Shown piece by piece: positions 1 to 7,262 of a stretch of 33,575 nucleotides of DNA; the stretch's first letter is position 1, and every line of letters begins with the position of its first letter. The translations under genes were made by a program, and so were the position numbers. The notes under the pieces were generated by a model, which ran no database searches, was not told the DNA's origin, and saw nothing but the letters and a program-made list of their open reading frames with translations. This DNA comes from Actinomycetota bacterium (GTDB lineage Bacteria; Actinomycetota; Actinomycetes; Streptosporangiales; Streptosporangiaceae): contig PMSU01000018.1 in assembly GCA_003168255.1 (NCBI GenBank), positions 13,740 to 47,314 of the forward strand, in the 5' to 3' direction.

Positions 1-105
1 GGAAACGATGCGGAAGGAGGCGTCTCCGGGCCGCCTTCCCCGGGTGCCGGGTGCCGGGTGTCGGCTGTCGGCTGTTCGGGGATTCCAGACGGTGGCGCGT
101 GCCAG

Positions 106-906
106 TCACAGGTGGGCTGAGCGCAGGCCGATGAAGGCGGCCATGATCCGGGCCTGGTGATCAAACCATGCCTCGCGCGTATCGATGATGTTGTTGAACT
201 GGCCGAAGAGCTCGAAGCTGAGCGTGCCGAATAGCTGCGTCCAGGCGATCAGCGCGCGGGCTATGGTCGGCTCGCTCACGCTTGCGGGCACCAGCTCGGC
301 CACCCGCTTCAGCTCGCTCCGCAGGGCTGCCGGGAGCGGGGCTTGGCTGTCGTCGCGCAGCAGCCCACCGGTCTGCGCGTCGGCCAGGATGCGGCACATG
401 ACGAGGCTCGCCCGGCTGGCCGGGCCGATGGTGTCGGCGGGCGCGGCGTAGCCGGGCACCGGGCTGCCGTAGATCAGTGCGTACTCAGGCGTGTGGGCCA
501 GCGCCCAGGTCCGCACCCCGTGTGCCACCGCCAGCCAGCGGCGGACCGGGTCGCCGCGGTCGGCCACGGCCACGGCCACGGCCACGGCCACGGTCGCGTC
601 CACGGTCGCGTCCGCGGCCACGGTCGCGTCCGCGGCCACGGTCGCGTCCGCGGCCTCGGTCGCGTCCGCGGCCTCGGCGGCCTCGCCGATCGAGTTGTAC
701 GCGTCGATGATCAGCGCGGTGAGCAACTCGTCGCGGCTGGCGAAGTAGCGGTAAATCGCGGACGAGACCATCCCGAGGTCCCGGGACACCGCCCGCAACG
801 ACAGGTTGGCTCCGTCAGCGGCCAGATGCCGGCGGGCCGAAGCCTTGATCTCCTCGGTCATCTCCGCCCGCACTCGGGCCCGGATGGAAGCAGCGCGTGG
901 TGCCAT
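106..906 (-). CDS. TetR/AcrR family transcriptional regulator with low-complexity insert
   Basis: A 266-residue DNA-binding repressor of the TetR family. The start is the ATG at 906 (MAPRAAS); residues upstream in the frame do not look like protein. Residues about 10-60 form the three-helix HTH (TEEIKASARRHLAADG, then LSLRAVSRDLGMVSSAIYRYF). The C-terminal half (about residues 115-260) resembles the TetR ligand/dimerisation domain with an N-terminal WHG-like stretch (HGVRTWALAHTPEYALIYGSP). Between them sits an Ala/Val/Asp/Thr repeat (AADATVAADATV...) encoded by 6-bp and 18-bp tandem repeats, unusual inside this fold. It diverges from the epimerase gene at 1019, and two copies of a palindrome lie between them, so it probably controls itself and that gene. 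A -10-like GACACT (reverse strand, 913-918) ends 6 bp before the ATG, suggesting a leaderless transcript. Confidence 0.9.
   Translation of the reverse strand: MAPRAASIRARVRAEMTEEIKASARRHLAADGANLSLRAVSRDLGMVSSAIYRYFASRDELLTALIIDAYNSIGEAAEAADATEAADATVAADATVAADATVDATVAVAVAVAVADRGDPVRRWLAVAHGVRTWALAHTPEYALIYGSPVPGYAAPADTIGPASRASLVMCRILADAQTGGLLRDDSQAPLPAALRSELKRVAELVPASVSEPTIARALIAWTQLFGTLSFELFGQFNNIIDTREAWFDHQARIMAAFIGLRSAHL
562..675. repeat. In-frame compound tandem repeat inside the TetR gene
   Basis: On the + strand there are five copies of the hexamer ggccac (562-591), a 12-bp variant (592-603), then four copies of an 18-bp unit (604-621, 622-639, 640-657, 658-675), the last two differing at one base. 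All units are multiples of three, so the frame is preserved. The encoded peptide is Val-Ala and Ala-Ala-Asp-Ala-Thr-Val repeats. Confidence 0.95.
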
Positions 907-928
907 ATCCAAAGTGTCGCACACATCA

Positions 929-996
929 GAGAGCAATGCTCTTGACAGTGACGAATGCTTCCGAGATGCTTGAACCAAACGGAGAGCACTGCTCTC
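929..996. promoter_or_regulatory. Paired palindromic operators and promoter between tetR and epimerase gene
   Basis: Two copies of one palindrome are present. Site 1 is AGAGCA-A-TGCTCT (930-942). Site 2 is GAGAGCA-C-TGCTCTC (982-996). Their centres are 53 bp apart. A TTGACA box at 942-947 overlaps the right arm of site 1; 17 bp further on lies GATGCT (965-970) as a weak -10, pointing toward the epimerase gene. Binding of the neighbouring TetR protein here would block the promoter. The assignment to that regulator is an inference from position. Confidence 0.8.
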
Positions 997-1018
997 AAGT
1001 GGGAGAAGGAGTAGCAGG

Positions 1019-1972
1019 ATGTCGCTGCACGTGATCGTCGGCGCCGGCCCGGTCGGCACCGCCACCGCCATGCTGCTGGCCGAGCGCGGCGAGCAGGTCC
1101 GGGTGCTGACCAGGCGCGGTAGCGGCCCGCGGCATCCGGCCATCGATCTGGTAGCCGCCGACGCCACCGACGCCGATCGGCTCGCCACCCTGGCCAGCGG
1201 TGCGGCCGCGCTCTACAACTGCGCCAGCCCGCCATACGACCAGTGGCTCACTGGCTGGCCGCCGCTGGCCGCCGCGCTGCTGACAGCAGCAGAACGCAGC
1301 GGGGCGGTCCTGGCCACCGCCAACAACCTGTACGGCTACGGGCCAGTCGACGCGCCCATCACCGCGGCCACGCCGCTTGCCGCGACCCACCCCAAGCTGA
1401 AGCTACGGGCCCAGATGTGGCTCGATGCCCAGGCCGCCCACCAGGCCGGCCGAATCCGGGCCACCGAGGTGCGCGCCAGCGACTACATCGAGGCCAACTC
1501 CATCTTCGGCTTCGTCCTGGCCAAGCCGCTGCTGGCCGGAAGGCGAGCCTACGTGCCCACCGCGCTCGACGTGCCGCACAGCTGGACCTCGATCACCGAC
1601 GTGGCCAAGACCCTGGTCACGGCCGCCACCAGCACGCAAGCGTGGGGGCAGGCATGGCTGGTGCCGACCAACCCGCCGCTGACGGTCCGTGAGATCAGCA
1701 CCCGCTTCACTACTGCCGCTGGCGCGCCGGCGCCGAAGCTGACCTCCCTGCCCTATCCGGTGCTGTGGGCCAGCGGCCTGTTCTCCCCGATGCTGCGCGA
1801 GCTGCGCATCACCAACTACCAGTGGACCCGCCCGTTCGTCATGGACTCCACGCACACCGAACAGACCTTCGGGCTTGCCCCTACACCGATCGACCAGGCG
1901 CTGGCTTTCGCTAAGCCCACGGCATTGACCCCCGATCCGCGCTCGCCGAGGGGGACTGACGGGCCTGGCTGA
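1019..1972 (+). CDS. NAD(P)-dependent epimerase/dehydratase-like oxidoreductase (atypical SDR)
   Basis: A 317-residue protein with an N-terminal Rossmann fold: the nucleotide loop is GAGPVGTATAML at residues 8-19, followed by an acidic/basic turn (VLTRRG) and VAADATDADRL. A YGYGP segment near residue 105 sits where extended SDRs carry their active-site region, but no clean YxxxK is visible, so this is an atypical member whose substrate cannot be named. An SD-like GGGAGAAGGAG lies just upstream of the ATG. It diverges from the TetR gene across two palindromic operators and is probably the regulated target. The 3' end, including the stop codon, is part of a 23-bp tandem duplication. Confidence 0.85.
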   Translation: MSLHVIVGAGPVGTATAMLLAERGEQVRVLTRRGSGPRHPAIDLVAADATDADRLATLASGAAALYNCASPPYDQWLTGWPPLAAALLTAAERSGAVLATANNLYGYGPVDAPITAATPLAATHPKLKLRAQMWLDAQAAHQAGRIRATEVRASDYIEANSIFGFVLAKPLLAGRRAYVPTALDVPHSWTSITDVAKTLVTAATSTQAWGQAWLVPTNPPLTVREISTRFTTAAGAPAPKLTSLPYPVLWASGLFSPMLRELRITNYQWTRPFVMDSTHTEQTFGLAPTPIDQALAFAKPTALTPDPRSPRGTDGPG

Positions 1973-2013
1973 GCAGGACGACGCAAGGATGCTGAGCAGG
2001 ACGACGCAAGGAT
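1968..2013. repeat. Perfect 23-bp tandem duplication spanning a stop codon
   Basis: Bases 1968-1990 are repeated exactly at 1991-2013. The first copy carries the last codons and TGA stop of the epimerase gene; the second lies in the 5' leader of the VOC gene and supplies the GGATGGAG before its ATG. A recent slippage duplication is the simplest explanation. Confidence 0.95.
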
Positions 2014-2019
2014 GGAGCC

Positions 2020-2421
2020 ATGAAGCCGCTGCCGACCAGTCACCTGCGTATCGCCCGCCCGAGTCATGACCTGCGGGCATCCGAACGGTTCTGGGTCGAG
2101 GGCCTGGGACTCGACGTCCTGTTCCGGGCTGACGACTCGGCCGAAGGCGGGCATGCGCTGCTGATGGTCGGATGGCCGGATGCCGGATGGCATCTCGAAC
2201 TTGTCGGCGACCCGGACGATGCGACACCGGCCACGCCTACCGAGGAGGATCTGCTGGTTCTCTACGTCAATGGTCCGGTCGATGACCAGGTTGTCCGCCG
2301 CCTGGTCAATGCGGGCGGCACCAGGGTGGCCGCCCGCAATCCGTACTGGGACCGGTGGGGTGTCACGATCACGGATCCGGATGGGTACCGGCTCGTCCTG
2401 TCCACGCGCTCCTGGTCCTGA
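2020..2421 (+). CDS. VOC (glyoxalase/bleomycin-resistance fold) family protein
   Basis: A 133-residue single VOC module with paired beta-alpha-beta-beta-beta halves. The first half opens with HLRIARPSHDLRASERFW and VEGLGLDVLFRAD; the second ends with the characteristic GVTITDPDGYRLVLSTRSW. Metal-dependent members use His/Glu ligands from these strands; here H8 and E68 are candidates, but ligation cannot be confirmed by eye. The start is the ATG at 2020, preceded by GGAG at 2013-2016. It follows the epimerase gene by 47 bp on the same strand and may be co-transcribed with it. The substrate is unknown; the fold covers isomerases, dioxygenases and drug-binding proteins. Confidence 0.88.
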   Translation: MKPLPTSHLRIARPSHDLRASERFWVEGLGLDVLFRADDSAEGGHALLMVGWPDAGWHLELVGDPDDATPATPTEEDLLVLYVNGPVDDQVVRRLVNAGGTRVAARNPYWDRWGVTITDPDGYRLVLSTRSWS

Positions 2422-2432
2422 CGGCGGCTGCT

Positions 2433-2687
2433 TCAAGCCCGCATGTTGTCCAGCCGCTGCAGGAGCTCGTGGGCTGCGAGCTCGACTTCTTTGTGGCGCC
2501 ACTCTGCGGCTCGGTACTGACAGGCGATGATGCCCATGCGGTGGACACGATGGAAGTCTCCGTACACGAACCCGTACCGGGCCTTGGTGTGGTCGCTGGC
2601 ACCATCAGTCAGCCCGAGAAGCGCGCGATAGACCACCGCACGGGGCGCGTTGATGTGACGGGTGATGTGAGTCGAACTCATATTCAT
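2433..2687 (-). pseudogene. SRPBCC (AHSA1-type) family gene remnant with foreign C-terminus
   Basis: The first about 24 residues (MSSTHITRHINAPRAVVYRA) match the start of SRPBCC/AHSA1 proteins, which normally run about 140-160 residues. After ALL the sequence no longer follows that fold and ends after 84 residues as a helical, charged tail I do not recognise (WRHKEVELAAHELLQRLDN). The likely native start is the ATG at 2681, two codons inside the frame. SRPBCC genes commonly sit just downstream of an ArsR regulator, as here (2863-3240). I infer an internal deletion that joined the 5' end of the SRPBCC gene to other sequence. Confidence 0.65.
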
Positions 2688-2723
2688 ATAATATACCTGG
2701 ACGGCGTCAGCATGACCCGTAGG

Positions 2724-2870
2724 TCAAGAGGTAAGGAACTCCACCAGGACGGGAGCCAGAACTCCTGGATTCACATCGTGTCCTTGGCCTGCAAAGGCAC
2801 GGAGCCCTGCATGTGGCATCGCTTGACTAAGTGCTCGGGCCGTGCCCGCCTGCGGCGTTCGGTCAATCAT
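2724..2870 (-). pseudogene. Alpha/beta-hydrolase C-terminal remnant
   Basis: A 48-residue open frame whose ATG (2868-2870) overlaps the ArsR stop. After MIDRT it reads like the last about 40 residues of an alpha/beta-hydrolase: ALSQAMPHAGLRAFAGQGHD followed by VNPGVLAPVLVEFL. In that family the GQGHD segment carries the catalytic His. The nucleophile elbow and the rest of the about 250-residue enzyme are absent, so it cannot be an active hydrolase. It lies between the ArsR gene and the SRPBCC remnant in one operon direction, consistent with deletion of an original ArsR-hydrolase-SRPBCC operon. Confidence 0.7.
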
Positions 2871-3240
2871 GGGTCTTTCCGTCCTTTTCCTGGGAAGCCG
2901 CGCGCTGGATATTGCGCAAGTGCTCGTCGAGCTTGTCGAACCGCTCTATCCAGATCCGCCGGTTCTCCTCAATCCAGTTCACGGCCGCGTCGAGTGCCTC
3001 GCCCTCGAGGTGGCAGGGCCGGAACTGGGCATGCCGGGTCCGCGAGATGAGCCCGCAGCGTTCGAGCACCTTAAGGTGCTTGGAGATTCCAGGAAGGCTT
3101 ATATCGAACGGCGCTGCCAGATCGTTCACCGTGGCGTCCCCGTTCGCCAGGCGAGCCACGATCGCCCGGCGGGTCGGGTCCGCCAGGGCGGTGAAGGTGG
3201 CATCGAGCTGGTCCTCTGAGAGCAAGCCTCGCGTCGCCAC
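2863..3240 (-). CDS. ArsR/SmtB family transcriptional regulator
   Basis: A 125-residue winged-helix repressor. It has an N-terminal helix (LDATFTALADPTRRAIVARL), the recognition HTH with ISLPGISKHLKVLERCGLIS, a wing (RTRHAQFRPC), and a C-terminal amphipathic helix (WIERFDKLDEHLRNI). No CxC metal site is seen; it looks like the class that accompanies SRPBCC genes. I chose the GTG at 3238-3240: it is preceded at 6 bp by a TTAAAT -10, 17 bp from a TTGACG -35. The TTG one codon upstream is possible. A palindrome between the promoter boxes suggests autorepression. Its former partners downstream are broken. Confidence 0.9.
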   Translation of the reverse strand: MATRGLLSEDQLDATFTALADPTRRAIVARLANGDATVNDLAAPFDISLPGISKHLKVLERCGLISRTRHAQFRPCHLEGEALDAAVNWIEENRRIWIERFDKLDEHLRNIQRAASQEKDGKTHD

Positions 3241-3275
3241 CAACGCATTTAACCATGTGGTTAGTTAGCCGTCAA
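3241..3275 (-). promoter_or_regulatory. ArsR promoter with embedded palindromic operator
   Basis: Read on the reverse strand: TTGACG (3270-3275), 17-bp spacer, TTAAAT (3247-3252), 6 bp, then the GTG start at 3240. The spacer contains TAACCA-CA-TGGTTA (3250-3263), a perfect 6+6 inverted repeat. This TAACCA-N2-TGGTTA form is the one I associate with ArsR regulators of SRPBCC genes. The layout predicts leaderless, self-repressed transcription. Confidence 0.8.
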
Positions 3276-3323
3276 GTTAAATTGGGTGGCGCCAGCCTCC
3301 GGACCCGGCCACCGGCGAGCTCG

Positions 3324-4736
3324 CTAGGCGGGAGCGTCGCTCATCGCCCCGCTGGGCAGGTCGAGGTCACGTTCGATGTCTTCCAGGCTGCGGTTCTTGG
3401 TCTCGGGAACCTGCCGCTGAAAATAGGCCAGCGCGACGATGGACAGGCCGGCGAACAGGAAGAAGGTTCCGGCGTTGCCGATGGCGCTCAGCAGGGTGAG
3501 GAAGGAGATGGTGACGACGAAGTTTGCGCCCCAGTTCGCCATGGTGGCCACGCTCATCGCCTGACCGCGGATCTTGACCGGGTAAATCTCGCTGATCAGC
3601 AGCCAGAACACCGGGCCGAGCCCGATGGCGAAGGAGCCGGTGTAGATCAGCAGCCCGGCGATCGCGATGTAGGCGGCGCCCCCATGCAGATGGCTGCCGC
3701 CGATGAGGAAGGTGAGGGCGACCACGATCATTCCCGCCGCCATCCCGGTGGTGCCGCCCAGTAGCAGCGGGCGTCGGCCGGTGCGATCCAGGAGCCGGAT
3801 CGCGACGATCGTCATCAGAACGTTGACGGCGCCGTTGACGACGTTGGCCAGCAGCGCCGCGGAGTTGCCGAGACCGGCCGATGCCAGCAGGGTAGGGGCG
3901 TAGTAGATGATCGTGTTGATGCCGGTGATCTGCTGGAATACGGCCAGCGCCACACCGATGATCATGACGTGGCGCACCGTCGGGTTGAGTACTTCGCGGA
4001 AGCTGGACTGGCGTGCGGACAGTTCGCGCACCCCGGCGATCTCGGCGTCGATGTCGCCTTCGTCCCGGACCCGGTGCAGCACCTTGCGTGCCTCGTCCTC
4101 GCGGCCCTGGGCGATCAGCCAGTGCGGGCTTTCGTGCTGAAAGAGCATGCCCGCGAACATCAAGATCGCGGGGATCGCGGCCAGGCCGAACATCAGCCGC
4201 CAGTTCCGGGTCGACGCCAGCCCGTAGTCGACCAGGTAGGAGGCGAGGATGCCGGAGGTTATGGCCAGCTGGTTAAAGCTGACCAGGGCGCCGCGGATCC
4301 GCGGCGGGGCCACCTCGCCGATGTAGAGCGGCACAACCATCGACGCAGATCCGACCGCGAGGCCGATGACCACCCGGGCACCTACCAGGATGCCGTAGCT
4401 GGGCGAGAAAGCGGCGAGCATTACCCCGGCGACGAAAAGCGCCGCGGTGCCCAGCACCGTGGGCCGGCGGCCTACCCTGTCGGCGATCCTGCCTGCGGCC
4501 AGGGCGCCGATCAGCGCTCCGATCAGCAGGATGCTGGTCAGCAGTTCCTTGTCGAAGGACGTCAGGCCGTGGAAATCCTTGCCGATGAACAGCAGCGCCC
4601 CGGAGATGACGCCAGTGTCGTAACCGAATAGCAGGCCGCCGAGTGCCGTGATCGCCGCGCCCCACACGACGTGGCGGTGGATGGTGCCTGACGACAGCCG
4701 AGCTGCCGGCGGCTCCGGCTGATGAGTGCTGGTCAT
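3324..4736 (-). CDS. MFS sugar porter (sugar:H+ symporter family)
   Basis: A 470-residue, 12-helix permease of the sugar porter family. Visible signatures in order: GGLLFGYDTGVISGALLFI in TM1, RIADRVGRRP in the 2-3 loop, VPLYIGEVAPPRIRG after TM4, QQITGINTIIYYAPTL in TM7, a second RLLDRTGRRPLLL loop, EIYPVKIRGQAMS, and the C-terminal PETKNRSLEDIERDL. The QQITG/NxIxYYAP motif belongs to hexose, xylose and inositol transporters; which sugar is moved is not decidable. The start is the ATG at 4736 with a GAGG SD; the longer upstream frame is not protein-like. A 10-bp palindrome CCGGATCCGG lies 23-32 bp upstream and could be a regulator site. No catabolic genes are adjacent. Confidence 0.93.
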   Translation of the reverse strand: MTSTHQPEPPAARLSSGTIHRHVVWGAAITALGGLLFGYDTGVISGALLFIGKDFHGLTSFDKELLTSILLIGALIGALAAGRIADRVGRRPTVLGTAALFVAGVMLAAFSPSYGILVGARVVIGLAVGSASMVVPLYIGEVAPPRIRGALVSFNQLAITSGILASYLVDYGLASTRNWRLMFGLAAIPAILMFAGMLFQHESPHWLIAQGREDEARKVLHRVRDEGDIDAEIAGVRELSARQSSFREVLNPTVRHVMIIGVALAVFQQITGINTIIYYAPTLLASAGLGNSAALLANVVNGAVNVLMTIVAIRLLDRTGRRPLLLGGTTGMAAGMIVVALTFLIGGSHLHGGAAYIAIAGLLIYTGSFAIGLGPVFWLLISEIYPVKIRGQAMSVATMANWGANFVVTISFLTLLSAIGNAGTFFLFAGLSIVALAYFQRQVPETKNRSLEDIERDLDLPSGAMSDAPA

Positions 4737-5000
4737 GATCCCTCGGTTCCCAGAAAAACCGGATCCGGAACTTACGCCGCCGCCTGCGCCGTGCGGAAAC
4801 CGCACCGCGGCAGGCACCTGCATCGGCAATACCTTGTCACGCTGCGCACCGCGGTCCCGCCGATTACCGCACGCGGCGTGACGGTCTGGCCTGGAGGGTT
4901 GCGGGTACCGTTGGTCGCGTGCTTCGGAGCACGCCAGGTTAGGGCGGCTGTCAGGGTGTCGCCAGTTGACCGGCACCGACCGCGACGGGACGTCTGCCGA

Positions 5001-5495
5001 ATGAATTCCAACCTTCAGTCGCGAGCAGCGCGCAAAGATCTTGCGCTGCTCGTGGAGTCAGAAGGGCTCGGCCAGCAGCTGTTCGCCACCGCCGAACGAC
5101 TCGCGTCCGGCCAGCGGCGACGAGAGGCGTGGAGTGCGCTGCACGAGCTCGAGCGGCAGACGCGAACCGGCGTCCTTCAGTTCCTGCATGCCCGCGAGCT
5201 TCACGTCTCCTACCGCGACCAGCTCGGACGGGGTGTCGGCCTGCCGGGAGGCGCAGGACTGCCGGTCCTGCCATGGGCGATGCAGATGAGGTTTGTCGCC
5301 GGGGGAACCCGGCGCTACCTCCCCGTGTTCCGGCGGTTGGCTACTCGATTCGCGGGCAGCGACTCGTCGGACTTCTTCGACTACGTCGTGGCCCACGAGC
5401 TGGCGATCGTCGAGTTCACCCGGCGAGAGCTCGACCATCGAGACGATTCGCTCCAGCCTGTCCGGGAGCTGCTCGGCCGGGTGCCCGGAGGCTGA
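5001..5495 (+). CDS. Hypothetical helical protein
   Basis: A 164-residue protein from the ATG at 5001 (MNSNLQS). I do not recognise the family. It is predicted by eye to be largely helical: residues about 10-60 (LLVESEGLGQQLFATAERLA, then EAWSALHELERQTRTGVLQF), a Gly/Pro-rich loop (GAGLPVLPWAMQM), and a C-terminal helix FDYVVAHELAIVEFTRREL. The spaced Glu/His residues in the helices loosely resemble ferritin-like helical bundles, but paired ExxH motifs are not complete. No signal peptide or membrane segment is seen. The start could be further upstream, because the frame is open to 4722, but that part is arginine-rich and not protein-like. Confidence 0.7.
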   Translation: MNSNLQSRAARKDLALLVESEGLGQQLFATAERLASGQRRREAWSALHELERQTRTGVLQFLHARELHVSYRDQLGRGVGLPGGAGLPVLPWAMQMRFVAGGTRRYLPVFRRLATRFAGSDSSDFFDYVVAHELAIVEFTRRELDHRDDSLQPVRELLGRVPGG

Positions 5496-5575
5496 GAACC
5501 TGGCTCAGCTCACCCGCGCAGGCAAGAGCAGCGCTGGCTCTCGCAGTCGTGTGCTCGCTGTTGCTAACGTGAAGC

Positions 5576-6142
5576 ATGCTGCGACGGTTGGCACTGATAT
5601 CGGCACTCGCGTTCGCTTTCGGCTTCGCCGTTGCTGCCCTGAAGGGACAGGGCGGCGGGCTGCTCGACGGAGTCGGGAACCTCAGCGCACCGTGGCTGCT
5701 GGTCGCGTTTCTGCCCGGCCTCCAGAGCAGGTCGATCGCCAAAGGCGCGCTTATCGGCCTTGCCGCGACCATGCTCGCACTTGCCGGTTTCTACTTGGCG
5801 GTAGCGCTGACCGCCGGCTACGGGCTGCACAGCCTGCCGGCCGGCGTCGAGCTTGCCTTCGGCGCGAACCGCCGCTACTTCGCCGCTGGCCTGCTCAGCG
5901 GACCAGTGTTCGGAGCGGTCGGTTCGTGGTGGAGTTCCCGTGGCACCTACCGGGCCGCTCCGGTCATCGGATTGCTGCTGCTCGGCGAGCCCTTGGTCAT
6001 CGTGCTCGTCAGCGGTGTGCACGCCCTCAGCCGCTATGGCGGCGGATGGCAATCCGATCCTGGCGTCTACATAGCCGAGTTCCTCGTCGGAGCTGTTGTA
6101 CTCCTCGCGGCCCGTCTGCTGCCCCGCAGAGGTACCGCGTAG
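5576..6142 (+). CDS. Small integral membrane protein (possibly DUF6518)
   Basis: A 188-residue membrane protein with about five hydrophobic helices (LALISALAFAFGFAVAAL; APWLLVAFLPGL; ALIGLAATMLALAGFYLAVA; APVIGLLLLGEPLVIVLV; YIAEFLVGAVVLLAARLL). A loop with GANRRYFAAGLLSGPVFGA is the most polar conserved-looking part. It resembles small actinobacterial membrane proteins I associate with DUF6518, but that is memory, not a search. No function is known. TAACGT (5565-5570) lies 5 bp before the ATG, suggesting a leaderless transcript. It is flanked by the helical protein at 5001 and the GNAT-like gene at 6169. Confidence 0.75.
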   Translation: MLRRLALISALAFAFGFAVAALKGQGGGLLDGVGNLSAPWLLVAFLPGLQSRSIAKGALIGLAATMLALAGFYLAVALTAGYGLHSLPAGVELAFGANRRYFAAGLLSGPVFGAVGSWWSSRGTYRAAPVIGLLLLGEPLVIVLVSGVHALSRYGGGWQSDPGVYIAEFLVGAVVLLAARLLPRRGTA

Positions 6143-6168
6143 CGACTCGCGCGGGCGACACTGGTCCG

Positions 6169-6921
6169 ATGAGCATCGAAGTTGTGCGCTACAGCGAGCG
6201 GCCGGAGCTGTGGGAGCAGCTCGACGGGCTGTCCGACGAGGTCTGGCCCGAGTACAACCTGCACGGCGATGTGCTCAACCCCTACTGGGGTCGGCTCTAC
6301 GAGGAGTTCCCGCAGTGGCAGTTCGTCCTGTACGACGACGGCGACGAGGCGGTCCTGGCTGAGGGTCACAGCATTCCGGTCGGCTGGGACGGTACCGACG
6401 GCGGCCTGGGGCCGGGCATCGACGCCACGATCGCGGCCGGCTTCGAGCAGCGGTCCGCCGGCCGGCCACCCACGGCACTGTCCGCGCTGGCCGCCGAGAT
6501 CCCGCCACGTCACCGTGACCGGCGGCTCTCGGCGGTGCTGCTCCAGGCGATGTCCGGGCTGGCCCGTGAGGCGGGCCTGCCGCACCTGATCGCCCCGGTG
6601 CGCCCGAGTCGCAAACAGGACTATCCCACCATCCCCATCGAGCGTTATGCCCGCTGGACCCGTCCCGACGGATTGCCGTTCGACCCGTGGATGCGCGTGC
6701 ATGCCCGCCTGGGTGCCCGGCTGGGACCGGCGATTCCCCGCTCGATGCGCATCACCGGCACCGTCGCGGAATGGGAGTCGTGGACGGGGCTGCCATTCCC
6801 CGAGACCGGCGACTACGTGTTCCCGGCCGGCCTGGCGACCGTGCACATCGACCGTGACCGCGACACCGGCGAGTACTGGGAGCCGAACGTCTGGATCATC
6901 CACCCGGTCGCCACCGACTAA
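6169..6921 (+). CDS. GNAT-like N-acetyltransferase fold protein
   Basis: A 250-residue protein read from the ATG at 6169. The central part resembles an acetyltransferase: strand WQFVLYDDGDEAVLAEGHSI, then ALAAEIPPRHRDRRLSAVLL followed by QAMSGLAREAGLPHLIAPVR, where the RDRRLS region takes the place of the acetyl-CoA pyrophosphate loop. The canonical Q/RxxGxG/A is not present in strict form, so the cofactor may differ. The C-terminal part (WTGLPFPETGDYVFPAG) is shared with larger actinobacterial proteins of unknown substrate. GACACT (6157-6162) ends 6 bp before the ATG, again a leaderless arrangement. The TAA stop overlaps the stop of the convergent DUF952 gene by 4 bp. Confidence 0.75.
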   Translation: MSIEVVRYSERPELWEQLDGLSDEVWPEYNLHGDVLNPYWGRLYEEFPQWQFVLYDDGDEAVLAEGHSIPVGWDGTDGGLGPGIDATIAAGFEQRSAGRPPTALSALAAEIPPRHRDRRLSAVLLQAMSGLAREAGLPHLIAPVRPSRKQDYPTIPIERYARWTRPDGLPFDPWMRVHARLGARLGPAIPRSMRITGTVAEWESWTGLPFPETGDYVFPAGLATVHIDRDRDTGEYWEPNVWIIHPVATD

Positions 6922-7262
6922 TCCGGCAGCAGAAGCCGTCCAGCGTCATCGCGGCTGACGGCGATGACTTCCGTCACCGCGGGTGCTGGCACGGCGCCGT
7001 AGATGTGCGGGTATTTCTCGCCGCCAGCCTCTGCTGCCTCGTAGCGCACCGGGACCGGCAGCCTGGCTGTGTCGATGACCAGCACCACGAGGTCGTCGGC
7101 ATCGCCGTAGACGCATTCGGCCACAGCGCGGAGCTGGTGACGCAGCGAGCAGTGGATGAAGCCTTGCTCTTCCAGCGTGACGCCGCGGGTGGAGGTCCGG
7201 TACTCGCCCGGCTGGGATGCCGCCCAGGACGCCCGCTCGGTGATGTGGAACAGGTCCGTCAT
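6918..7262 (-). CDS. DUF952 domain-containing protein
   Basis: A 114-residue protein. The features of DUF952 are clear: LFHITERASWAASQPG at the start, the central GFIHCSLRHQLRAVAE, then LVVLVIDTARL and KYPHIYGAVP, ending in VTEVIAVSRD. The family has an ADP-ribosyltransferase-like small fold, but no activity has been assigned that I know of. Its ATG overlaps the TGA of the LigD-polymerase gene (ATGA, 7259-7262), so the two are translationally coupled and probably one operon. The stop overlaps the convergent GNAT-like gene. Confidence 0.9.
   Translation of the reverse strand: MTDLFHITERASWAASQPGEYRTSTRGVTLEEQGFIHCSLRHQLRAVAECVYGDADDLVVLVIDTARLPVPVRYEAAEAGGEKYPHIYGAVPAPAVTEVIAVSRDDAGRLLLPD

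Noticed and set aside
11..41. Bulged hairpin GGAAGG.../CGCCTTCC before the first TetR gene end
   Set aside because: The pairing is interrupted and the neighbouring short gggtgcc/ggctgtc repeats make chance pairing likely; not called as terminator.
343..945. 200-residue forward frame opposite the first TetR gene, rich in His/Gly/Arg repeats
   Set aside because: It is the antisense of the 6/18-bp repeat; the composition has no fold pattern and the TetR reading on the other strand is clear.
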